Source: Balneolia bacterium
GTDB taxonomy: Bacteria; Bacteroidota; Rhodothermia; Balneolales; Cyclonatronaceae
Assembly (NCBI GenBank): GCA_003567135.1
Contig: PXAI01000163.1
Coordinates: 1 to 5,138 of the forward strand
Length of the DNA: 5,138 bases
Direction of reading: 5' to 3'
Shown: positions 1 to 5,138 of the stretch, piece by piece
How the letters are laid out: each line of letters starts with the position of its first letter
Position numbering within the stretch: the stretch's first letter is position 1
The notes under the pieces: generated by a model
The model's database searches: none
What the model was told of the DNA's origin: nothing
Seen by the model: only the letters and a program-made list of their open reading frames with translations
Program-made: the position numbers and the translations under genes

Positions 1-421
1 TCATCGTAGACACATTAATCACATCCCAATCGCCAATATCGCTGTTAAAATTACTTGCTATGGAAAACATAAACGACATGTCTTCAACATGGCTTACATC
101 CCAGCTGCCAATATCCTGATTGAAAGTGCCTCTGTTCTGGAAAAGGGATTGCATATCCGTTATCCCGCTTGTACAGGTAGCAGCAATTTCCGGGTTGTTT
201 TCATCCGCATTTAAAAGTGCGATGACTCCATCACGGTCGCGTTTGGTGTAGGTGATGCCGTTTACTACGCCCGTATCGCCAACCGCCGCATCGGGGCACA
301 TGACCGTTACGCCGTTGGGGGCGAGGAAGAAATCGGGATTCGAGGCATGTGACTGATCAGCAATTGACAAACTCATGCACATTACAACTACGGCCGTTAA
401 CCACAGTTTGATCGTTTTCAT
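1..421 (-). CDS. Secreted BspA-like repeat protein (DUF285), N-terminal part, truncated by window edge
   Basis: Reading the minus strand from the ATG at 421-419 gives 140 open codons that run off position 1. The N-terminus (MKTIKLWLTAVVVMCMSLS, then IADQSHA) is a typical Sec signal peptide, probably cleaved near residue 26, so the product is exported. Residues 30-86 form a leader region with two cysteines (C42, C83) and the segment NGVTVMCPDAAVGD. I recognise this type of leader ahead of DUF285 repeats in marine Bacteroidota-like proteins. From about residue 87 two 25-residue repeats follow, with cores FNQDIGSWDVSHVEDM (W107) and FNSDIGDWDVINVSTM (W132). They match the DUF285/BspA-like leucine-rich family (PF03382), found on surface or secreted proteins often linked to adhesion. 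No Shine-Dalgarno is evident. The C-terminus, where a sorting domain might lie, is outside the window. The gene is divergent from the HTCS. The family call is firm; the function is not known. Confidence 0.88.
   Translation of the reverse strand, partial: MKTIKLWLTAVVVMCMSLSIADQSHASNPDFFLAPNGVTVMCPDAAVGDTGVVNGITYTKRDRDGVIALLNADENNPEIAATCTSGITDMQSLFQNRGTFNQDIGSWDVSHVEDMSFMFSIASNFNSDIGDWDVINVSTM
26..128 (-). repeat. 75-bp coding tandem repeats of the DUF285 protein
   Basis: Two adjacent coding units repeat with a 75-bp period, which is 25 residues. The tryptophan codons lie at 103-101 and 28-26. The DNA itself is partly conserved between units: CATCCCA and GCCAATATC occur in both, at about 24-45 and 99-120. 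More units probably continue beyond the left edge. Such repeats can vary in number by recombination. Confidence 0.7.
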
Positions 422-596
422 AGATTGGTTTGTTTCTGTAGGTCGCATATAGGGGGATTTTTCAGATAATTGGTGATATCGGTTCGTAAATGTGCTTTTA
501 TTTGAAGCTCCGGCAGTATTACCGGGGTATATATTAAAGTGCAAGGTTCTAATCGGTAAAAATGCAACACAAGCAGCGTCCCTCGTTGATGAATAA

Positions 597-614
597 CATC
601 CTTTAAGCAGGATG
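597..614. repeat. Small perfect inverted repeat CATCCT-N6-AGGATG
   Basis: CATCCT at 597-602 and AGGATG at 609-614 are exact reverse complements around the 6-base spacer TTAAGC. There is no following T-run, so it does not look like a terminator. A dyad of this size between divergent genes could be an operator, but six base pairs can also arise by chance. Confidence 0.35.
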
Positions 615-632
615 AGACATGTTGGCTTCCTT

Positions 633-653
633 GCAAATCATGTTAGCAAATCA
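633..653. promoter_or_regulatory. Direct repeat GCAAATCA x2, possible regulator site
   Basis: GCAAATCA occurs at 633-640 and again at 646-653, a 13-bp period with TGTTA between. The second copy ends 6 bp before the TAnnTTTG box, so the pair covers roughly the -33 region of the proposed HTCS promoter. AraC-type proteins often bind direct repeats, so an autoregulatory site is possible. The match is seen directly; the role is inferred. Confidence 0.35.
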
Positions 654-659
654 CTATTT

Positions 660-667
660 TAAATTTG
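660..667 (+). promoter_or_regulatory. Bacteroidota-type -7 promoter box (TAAATTTG) for the HTCS
   Basis: TAAATTTG fits the TAnnTTTG -7 consensus of the Bacteroidota primary sigma factor exactly. Transcription would start around 673-675, leaving a leader of only about a dozen bases before ATG 686 and about 35 before TTG 709. No good TTTG-type -33 element is seen at the usual spacing, which weakens the call or suggests an activator-dependent promoter. Confidence 0.42.
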
Positions 668-685
668 TTCCTTAAATCTATAGAT

Positions 686-703
686 ATGTATCTTTTTTTT
701 GTT
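686..703 (+). other. Out-of-frame ATG followed by a T8 homopolymer at the HTCS start
   Basis: ATG at 686-688 is followed by TATC and eight consecutive T residues (693-700). Read as given, it makes only 14 codons and stops at TAA 728-730. One extra T, or a -1 slip on the U-run, would join it to the HTCS frame and give MYLFFCSALAFCTLLILF as the N-terminus, a plausible hydrophobic export signal. No in-frame ATG exists upstream of residue 85 of the HTCS, and the frame is closed by TAA at 673-675. The true start is therefore either TTG 709 or this ATG after frame correction. Confidence 0.5.
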
Positions 704-708
704 CTGCC

Positions 709-3700
709 TTGGCTTTTTGCACACTGTTAATATTATTCTTGGGCGCAAACCCCTATTCAAACGCGTTTGAAAAAGACGAGTACCTGATTCAGAATTTCAC
801 GGTTGAAGAGGGGCTGCCGCTTAATTCCATAAACCGCATTATTCAGGATAACCGTGGATATCTGTATTTCTCCACACTCGACGGAATCGCGCGGTATGAT
901 GGCTACGATTTTATCATTTACAACTCGGGCAATACCCCGGAACTGCCCTCCAACAGGATTATGGATATGCACCTTTCTGATGCCGGCGATCTCTGGTTTC
1001 TGAATGATCAGGGCATGGTAACCCGGAAGTCGGGAAGCGACTTTTTTACGTACTCACACCTTTCGGGGGATTTACCCGGATACGCCAAACGGATGCTAAG
1101 CGACCATTCAGGGCGATTCTGGATTATATCATCAGAAGGAGCTGTTGTTTATGATCCTGAAAATGATGCGTTTATTATTTCGGATGATCCGCTGATGCAG
1201 AGCCATTCGTACGTCGCTGAACCGCTCGGCGAATCCGGAATTCTGATTATTAATGATCATGGGCTGATTGCATATCACAGAGGAGAGACCCGCCTGCTCT
1301 TTGAAACTGCGGATTTCCCCATTCCCCACGCGCTTACAGAAAGTATTCATCAGGATGATTCCGGCAGAATTTGGATCAGCGGCGAGGACGGCATCTTCCG
1401 TTTTTCACCAGACGAGGGCCGGGCCGATGTGGTTTATATCCCCGAAAAGGAGAATTTTGTCGTGTGGAACGTGCATCAGCCTTCCGAAGGATCTCTCAGA
1501 ATAAACTCCACATACGGATTTTACACATTTGATGAAACGCGAAACAGCTTCATACGTGAAGATGAGTCGTTTTTCAGCCAGCTTAACCGGAGTAATATCA
1601 TTTTCGAAACATCCGACGGCGACAAGCTTCACATGGGGGTTAACAATGTTGATATAAACAACCGCACGGTACTCCGTTCCGAAGGCGTTCAGTCTGGTTT
1701 TATCGATAAGGAGGGTTCAGGCTGGGTTGCCACATTTACACGCGGAGTGTATCAAATTCGGAAATCGGGAATCGTAAATATCGCATCAGACCAGGTTTCG
1801 GGATTTGAGAATTCTTATTCCGTAATACAGACTTCAGATGGCAGTATCTGGGCCGGAACCCTCAGAAACGGTATTTTCAGGTTCTCAGATTCCGAAATCA
1901 TGCACTGGAATGCGTCCAACAGTTCGCTCGACCGGAACTTCAACCGGTTTTTGTTTGAAGATACGGATGGCACCGTATTTGCCGGATTATGGGGTGCAGG
2001 CCTTTGGGAATTCACCGGAGACGACTGGGCTCCGGCTGATGATTTTGCAGCTGTCAAATCCGGAAATCATACCGTGGAGGCGATGCACCGGCACGGCGAC
2101 GGAAGGCTTTTTGTGGGTACCAGCGGCCCGCTGTACGTAAAGGATCAGGCGCGCGCACGGCTGTTTGATTCCTCCCGTCAAAACGCCTTCAACGGCGTGC
2201 GAGTGATCCGTGAAAATGATAACGGGCGGATCTTTCTGGGCACAAACGGCAACGGAATTACCATTATCGATGAAGGGCGGATCAGAAACTACAGGTCGGC
2301 CAACAGCGGGCTCAGCACTGATTTCATCCGGGATATTTACCTTCAGTCGGCCGATACACTTTGGGCAGCTACGGAAAATTTCGGCCTGGTCCGCATAATT
2401 ACAGATGATTCGGGAAGAGCGGTTTCGTTCGATAACATCACCGTTCAGGATGGGCTTTCGCACAATTCGCTCCACCGTATTATCCCCGATGATCACGGCT
2501 ACCTCTGGATATCCTCCAACAGCGGCATCATGCGCATTCCGGCCGGTGACCTGAACCGGTATGCAAACGGCGAAATTCCCACCCTCAGCCTGGCGACGTT
2601 CAGCGAGCGCGAGGGCATGCTGAACCGCGAGGCCAACGGCGGCGTTCAAACTGCCGGGGTGAAGCTGGCATCCGGCGACATACTGTTCCCCAACCAGAGC
2701 GGGCTGACCCTGCACCGCGTTTCAGAAGATTACGGCACGGCGAACAGGCTTGTCTCAAATCCCGTAATTGAGTCGGTGCAGTTCTCAGATCGCGTAATTA
2801 ACGTAACCGGAAACACCGTGGAGATTCCGCAGGGCCAACGAAACTTCCGGATTAAATTTACGGCTCCAAATTTCCAGTCGCCGGCGCGCGTGCTTTTTTA
2901 CTACAAACTTGAGGGCGTAAACCCCGACTGGGAGCGGGCGGGAAGCGGGCGCGAAGCCGTACTCACAAACGTTCCGCCAGGCAACCATCAGTTTCGTATA
3001 AACGTATTTCAGGAAGGCCGGATGGAAACTCCGGCTGAGGCCACGATGCTGGTCACCGTACCCGGTTATTTTTATGAATCGGCGTGGTTTCTGCTGATTC
3101 TGTTTATCCTTGCCGCGGGACTGGTTTTTGCCGGAGTCAAATACCGCATAAGGGTACTTGAGAAAAATGAGAAGAAACTGCAGGAGCTGGTTGACCGCCA
3201 GACCGAGGATCTGCGCGCCGCGGCTGAGCAGAAATCCCGCTTTTTCTCGGGAATTACGCACGAATTAAAAACGCCGCTTTCGCTGATTGTGGGTCCGTTG
3301 CAGGATATTCTGGAATCGCCCGAAACGACCATCCAGCCGGGCATCCGCAGCCAGCTTTCGGTCGTCCAGCGCAACAGCCTTCGCCTGAACTCCCTCACCG
3401 ATCAGATTCTCGACGTAACGCGCCTTAACGCCGACGCCCTGCGATTAAACCACCAGCCGCTTGATCCGGTGCAGATCACCCGCCAGATCGCCGGACAGTT
3501 TTACTCGCGTCTGGAACAAAAACTTATACACCTGGATATGCAGCTGGACACATTTACAGATCCGGTTTATGTTGATCCGGACGCATGGGAGCGGATTCTG
3601 ATCAATTTGCTGAGTAACGCCATCAAGTTTTCGCCGGAAGACGGAACCATTTTCATACGTCTGGAAAATCATCCCGAAAGCTTCAGCCTCAGCGTAAGAG

Positions 3701-4116
3701 ATGAGGGTCCCGGAATTGCAGCGGCTGATCAGCAGAAGGTTTTCGAATACCTCTATCAGGCCGGAGACAACAGCGCTGCCGGCGGTACCGGAATCGGACT
3801 TTATCTGGTAAAGGGTCTCGCCGAGCACATGAAAGGAAGCGTAAGGCTGATCTCGGAAGAAGGCCACGGTGCGGAGTTCATCGTAACCCTGAAAAAAGGC
3901 CACGACCATTTTTCCGATCAAGATTCTGTAAGCCACGAACCGCTGAAGCTGGCCAGCGAAATAATGCGTCATCCCGAAACGGATGATGCTGTGCCTGAGG
4001 CTGCCCCGGGAAACGGTCCCTCGCAGACCATTCTGGTTGTTGAGGATAATGACGATTTCCGGAAATATCTGGAGGATATCCTTTCCGCCGAGTTTCGCGT
4101 GGTAACCGCCGGCTAA
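709..4116 (+). CDS. HTCS, sensor-kinase part, ending at a premature stop in the REC domain
   Basis: These 1135 residues form the sensor and kinase part of a hybrid two-component system. Residues 1-20 are hydrophobic (signal peptide or anchor). Residues about 30-670 carry roughly 12-14 'two-component regulator propeller' blades (for example DNRGYLYFSTLDGI at 47-60 and DDSGRIWISGEDGIF at 216-230), the usual periplasmic ligand sensor. Residues 712-778 are the Y_Y_Y domain. One membrane span lies at 793-810, then a coiled linker at 811-844. HisKA has phospho-acceptor H851 in THELKTP. The HATPase has an N-box at 966-974 (NLLSNAIKF), G1 DEGPGI at 998-1003 and G2 GTGIGL at 1026-1031, so the kinase core looks intact. 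The REC begins at 1107 with acidic pair E1112/D1113 and stops after G1135 at TAA 4114. The TTG start at 709 is the first standard start in frame but has no Shine-Dalgarno; ATG 686 is the alternative if the T-run differs. As written, the protein could autophosphorylate but lacks the phospho-acceptor aspartate and DNA-binding domain. Confidence 0.85.
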   Translation: MAFCTLLILFLGANPYSNAFEKDEYLIQNFTVEEGLPLNSINRIIQDNRGYLYFSTLDGIARYDGYDFIIYNSGNTPELPSNRIMDMHLSDAGDLWFLNDQGMVTRKSGSDFFTYSHLSGDLPGYAKRMLSDHSGRFWIISSEGAVVYDPENDAFIISDDPLMQSHSYVAEPLGESGILIINDHGLIAYHRGETRLLFETADFPIPHALTESIHQDDSGRIWISGEDGIFRFSPDEGRADVVYIPEKENFVVWNVHQPSEGSLRINSTYGFYTFDETRNSFIREDESFFSQLNRSNIIFETSDGDKLHMGVNNVDINNRTVLRSEGVQSGFIDKEGSGWVATFTRGVYQIRKSGIVNIASDQVSGFENSYSVIQTSDGSIWAGTLRNGIFRFSDSEIMHWNASNSSLDRNFNRFLFEDTDGTVFAGLWGAGLWEFTGDDWAPADDFAAVKSGNHTVEAMHRHGDGRLFVGTSGPLYVKDQARARLFDSSRQNAFNGVRVIRENDNGRIFLGTNGNGITIIDEGRIRNYRSANSGLSTDFIRDIYLQSADTLWAATENFGLVRIITDDSGRAVSFDNITVQDGLSHNSLHRIIPDDHGYLWISSNSGIMRIPAGDLNRYANGEIPTLSLATFSEREGMLNREANGGVQTAGVKLASGDILFPNQSGLTLHRVSEDYGTANRLVSNPVIESVQFSDRVINVTGNTVEIPQGQRNFRIKFTAPNFQSPARVLFYYKLEGVNPDWERAGSGREAVLTNVPPGNHQFRINVFQEGRMETPAEATMLVTVPGYFYESAWFLLILFILAAGLVFAGVKYRIRVLEKNEKKLQELVDRQTEDLRAAAEQKSRFFSGITHELKTPLSLIVGPLQDILESPETTIQPGIRSQLSVVQRNSLRLNSLTDQILDVTRLNADALRLNHQPLDPVQITRQIAGQFYSRLEQKLIHLDMQLDTFTDPVYVDPDAWERILINLLSNAIKFSPEDGTIFIRLENHPESFSLSVRDEGPGIAAADQQKVFEYLYQAGDNSAAGGTGIGLYLVKGLAEHMKGSVRLISEEGHGAEFIVTLKKGHDHFSDQDSVSHEPLKLASEIMRHPETDDAVPEAAPGNGPSQTILVVEDNDDFRKYLEDILSAEFRVVTAG
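4114..4116 (+). other. In-frame TAA nonsense codon inside the REC domain
   Basis: The reading frame before and after this codon is the same. Upstream it reads FRVVTAG and downstream GRTALKVLKDNRIDLIISD, a continuous receiver sequence missing one residue at the loop after the second beta strand. Receivers often have N, D, E or K there. TAA is one base from GAA, AAA or CAA, so a single substitution explains it. There is no frameshift and no deletion. Confidence 0.92.
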
Positions 4117-4134
4117 GGCCGCACCGCTCTAAAA

Positions 4135-4743
4135 GTGCTGAAAGATAACCGCATCGACCTGATTATTTCAGACGTGATGATGCCCGGCATGGGCGGGTAT
4201 GAGTTCATCAGCCGGATGCGCGAAGAAGAGCGGTACCAGAATCTGCCGGTCATCTTCCTTTCCGCAAAAAGCGACGAAAAGGATGTCGCCACGGGATTAT
4301 CCTCCGGCGCGGATATCTATCTGAGCAAGCCCATCGGCAAGAAAATGCTGCTCGCCCAGATAACCGCCGTGCTCCGCCGCGAACAGATCATCCGCCAGAA
4401 ATCCCTCGAAACCGAAGATGAGGACGAGCCCCAAATCAAGAAGACCATCCGTGAACTGATCTACCGCCAGCTGGCCAACCCCGCGCTGAACGTATCCCAA
4501 ATCGCCGAAAGCCTGTACATCAGCCGCACCAGCCTCTACCGCGAATGGAAAAACACCGATGAAGTAAGCCTCAGCCAGTACATCCGCAACATCCGCATGA
4601 AAGAAGCCTACACTCTGATCACCGAAAAAGGATTCAGCGTTAACGAAGCCGCCCGCGCCACAGGCTACACCGAACCGGGGTATTTTTCAACCACGTTTAA
4701 GAAGGTTTACGGGAAGAGTCCGTCGGAGATAAAAGAAGAGTGA
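4135..4743 (+). CDS. HTCS C-terminal part: truncated REC plus AraC-type DNA-binding domain
   Basis: This is the second half of the broken HTCS, 202 codons from the GTG at 4135, in the same frame as the kinase half and 18 bases past its stop. Residue numbers are of this fragment. It keeps the phospho-acceptor D13 (LIISDVMMPGM), the switch residue S43 (FLSAKSD) and K65 (YLSKPI), but lacks the first beta strand and the acidic pair needed for Mg2+ binding and phosphotransfer. An AraC/HTH_18 domain follows: the first helix-turn-helix is at about 118-138 (VSQIAESLYISRTSLYREW) and the second at about 167-202 (ARATGYTEPGYFSTTFKK, then VYGKSPSE). The AraC domain looks complete. Whether GTG 4135 is used as a start is unknown; there is no Shine-Dalgarno before it. 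If made, it would be a soluble DNA-binding protein cut off from its sensor. The more likely reading is one gene of about 1344 residues, normal for this family, with a nonsense codon. Confidence 0.75.
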   Translation: MLKDNRIDLIISDVMMPGMGGYEFISRMREEERYQNLPVIFLSAKSDEKDVATGLSSGADIYLSKPIGKKMLLAQITAVLRREQIIRQKSLETEDEDEPQIKKTIRELIYRQLANPALNVSQIAESLYISRTSLYREWKNTDEVSLSQYIRNIRMKEAYTLITEKGFSVNEAARATGYTEPGYFSTTFKKVYGKSPSEIKEE

Positions 4744-4826
4744 GATGGGTGAGAGAGTGAGAGAGTGAGATGCGTGAGATGCGTGAGATGGGTGAGATGG
4801 GTGAGATGGGTGAGATGGGTGAGATG
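4741..4826. repeat. 9-bp minisatellite TGAGATGGG beginning on the HTCS stop codon
   Basis: The array reads unit by unit as TGAGATGGG (4741), TGAGAGAG twice (4750, 4758), TGAGATGCG twice (4766, 4775), TGAGATGGG four times (4784, 4793, 4802, 4811) and a partial TGAGATG (4820-4826). The first TGA is the stop codon of the HTCS. The plus strand is almost pure purine apart from the T residues and two C residues. Read on the minus strand the 9-bp units give a Ser-Pro-Ile repeat. That open frame has no other support and is not called as a gene. Confidence 0.93.
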
Positions 4827-4926
4827 AACGTTACAAACCCGGAACCGTAGGGGCAAACACGCCGATAACCGATGAGTCGATTACCCACAAAATCCTGCAA
4901 ATCCCGTAATCCAAAAAATCCTGATC
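4827..4926. repeat. Repeat-like intergenic sequence with irregular AATCC units
   Basis: This gap lies between the convergent HTCS and glnS genes. AATCC starts at 4891, 4900, 4908 and 4917, a spacing of 9, 8 and 9 bases, with variants AATCCTGCA, AATCCCGT and AATCCAAAA. Similar runs (GGATT..AGGATT on the other strand) are, to my recollection, common intergenic repeats in this group of bacteria. GTAGGGGC at 4848-4855 also resembles the edge of a dispersed repeat. I see no hairpin with a T-run on either strand, so no intrinsic terminator can be called for either gene. Confidence 0.5.
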
Positions 4927-5138
4927 CTACTTCTTACTCTTCTTTGCCCAGTTATCCCGCAGCGTTACCGTCAAATTAAACACAGGTTTCTCCGCCGAAG
5001 CCGTTTTATCAGGATAGTAATACCCTTTGCGCATAAACTGGAAATGCGGTTTGTGTTCGCTTTTCAGATCTTCAATCAGCTCGGGCTCGGCCCACGCGTT
5101 TTCGATTACGTTCAGGCTGTCGGGGTTGATGTAATCCA
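4927..5138 (-). CDS. glnS: Glutaminyl-tRNA synthetase, C-terminal end (partial)
   Basis: This is the last 69 codons of a class I aminoacyl-tRNA synthetase that charges tRNA-Gln with glutamine in the cytoplasm. The minus strand ends at TAG (4929-4927). The reading frame contains INPDSLNVIENAWAEP, FQFMRKGYYYPDKT and EKPVFNLTVTLRDNWAK. These match the distal anticodon-binding beta-barrel of bacterial GlnRS, where the family shows NP-SL, FQFER-GYF and KPVFNRTV-LRD-W at the same places. The family arginine in FNRTV is leucine here. The tail KKSKK is short and basic. The catalytic domain, with its HIGH and KMSKS motifs, and the start lie beyond the right edge. The gene is convergent with the HTCS and is an ordinary housekeeping neighbour. 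GluRS is a less likely alternative because its C-terminal domain is helical, not this barrel. Confidence 0.93.
   Translation of the reverse strand, partial: DYINPDSLNVIENAWAEPELIEDLKSEHKPHFQFMRKGYYYPDKTASAEKPVFNLTVTLRDNWAKKSKK

Larger units (their letters stand above)
422..685. other. Divergent intergenic region, AT-rich, no gene supported
   Basis: This is the gap between the divergent surface-protein gene and the HTCS. A short minus-strand open frame lies here, but it has no recognisable domain and I do not call it. Visible structure includes a GC-rich imperfect hairpin at 508-527 (CTCCGG, 8-base loop, CCGGGG, one G-T wobble on the plus strand), a perfect 6-bp inverted repeat at 597-614, an 8-bp direct repeat at 633-653, and a TAnnTTTG promoter box at 660-667. 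I found no clear promoter box for the minus-strand gene. Control sites for both genes should lie in this interval. Confidence 0.6.
709..4743 (+). pseudogene. Whole HTCS locus (propeller sensor-kinase-REC-AraC) interrupted by one stop codon
   Basis: Taken together the two parts make one 1344-residue hybrid two-component regulator with every expected domain in order and no missing sequence. An intact version would sit in the inner membrane, sense a periplasmic ligand with its propellers, relay phosphate from H851 to D1155 (joined numbering) and bind DNA through AraC. The TAA at 4114, together with the doubtful start, argues for a recently inactivated gene. The rest of the frame is clean, so any decay is young. 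Sequencing error or suppression of the stop remain possible. Confidence 0.6.

Noticed and set aside
508..527. GC-rich hairpin as a terminator
   Set aside because: The stem is short and imperfect, no T-run follows on either strand, and it lies upstream of both divergent genes.
418..636. Minus-strand 72-codon frame in the divergent gap
   Set aside because: It runs through the probable promoter region of the surface-protein gene, ends just inside that gene in another frame, and shows no domain or signal peptide.
1987..2715. Long minus-strand open frame (242 codons) inside the HTCS
   Set aside because: It lies wholly opposite well-supported propeller coding sequence and has no recognisable protein family. 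It is a shadow frame of a GC-richer gene.
4114..4116. Selenocysteine- or pyrrolysine-type recoding at the REC stop
   Set aside because: Those use UGA or UAG, whereas this is UAA, and no special structure is evident after it. Ordinary readthrough cannot be excluded but has no sequence support.
4697..4900. Minus-strand open frame with Ser-Pro-Ile repeats (67 codons)
   Set aside because: It is simply the reverse reading of the 9-bp minisatellite, overlaps the end of the HTCS, and has no domain or start signal.
4741..4921. CRISPR array
   Set aside because: Units are 8-9 bp with no spacers between them. This is a tandem minisatellite followed by degenerate short repeats.

Overview
The window looks like chromosomal DNA from a member of the Bacteroidota or the closely related Balneolota. 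Three things point there. There is a hybrid two-component system (HTCS), a one-piece sensor-kinase/AraC protein largely characteristic of this group. There is a secreted protein with DUF285 (BspA-like) repeats. A promoter-like TAnnTTTG box sits upstream of the HTCS, and recognisable Shine-Dalgarno sequences are absent. The genus cannot be told from the sequence.

Layout. (1) Positions 1-421, minus strand: the first 140 codons of a secreted BspA-like repeat protein that runs off the left edge. (2) Positions 422-685: a divergent intergenic region holding a TAnnTTTG box, an 8-bp direct repeat and two small hairpins. (3) Positions 709-4743 (perhaps from 686), plus strand: a complete HTCS by domain content, with an N-terminal signal or anchor, a large beta-propeller sensor, a Y_Y_Y domain, one membrane span, HisKA, HATPase, REC and AraC-type HTH. 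It is broken by an in-frame TAA at 4114-4116, inside the REC domain. (4) Positions 4741-4926: a repeat-rich intergenic stretch with a 9-bp minisatellite starting on the HTCS stop codon, followed by irregular AATCC repeats. (5) Positions 4927-5138, minus strand: the C-terminal 69 codons of glutaminyl-tRNA synthetase, convergent with the HTCS.

How the parts relate. An intact HTCS would bind a ligand, usually a glycan fragment, in the periplasm and activate nearby genes through its AraC domain. No SusC/SusD or glycan-degrading gene is visible here. The only divergent neighbour is the surface protein, so that gene is a candidate target, but this is inference.

The main point of interest is that the HTCS seems compromised at both ends. 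The only nearby upstream ATG (686) is out of frame by one base across a run of eight T residues, and a single stop codon separates the kinase half from most of the receiver and the DNA-binding half. This could be a decaying gene, a phase-variable or slippage-controlled gene, or sequence error. The sequence alone cannot decide. I see no convincing wholly new system in this window.
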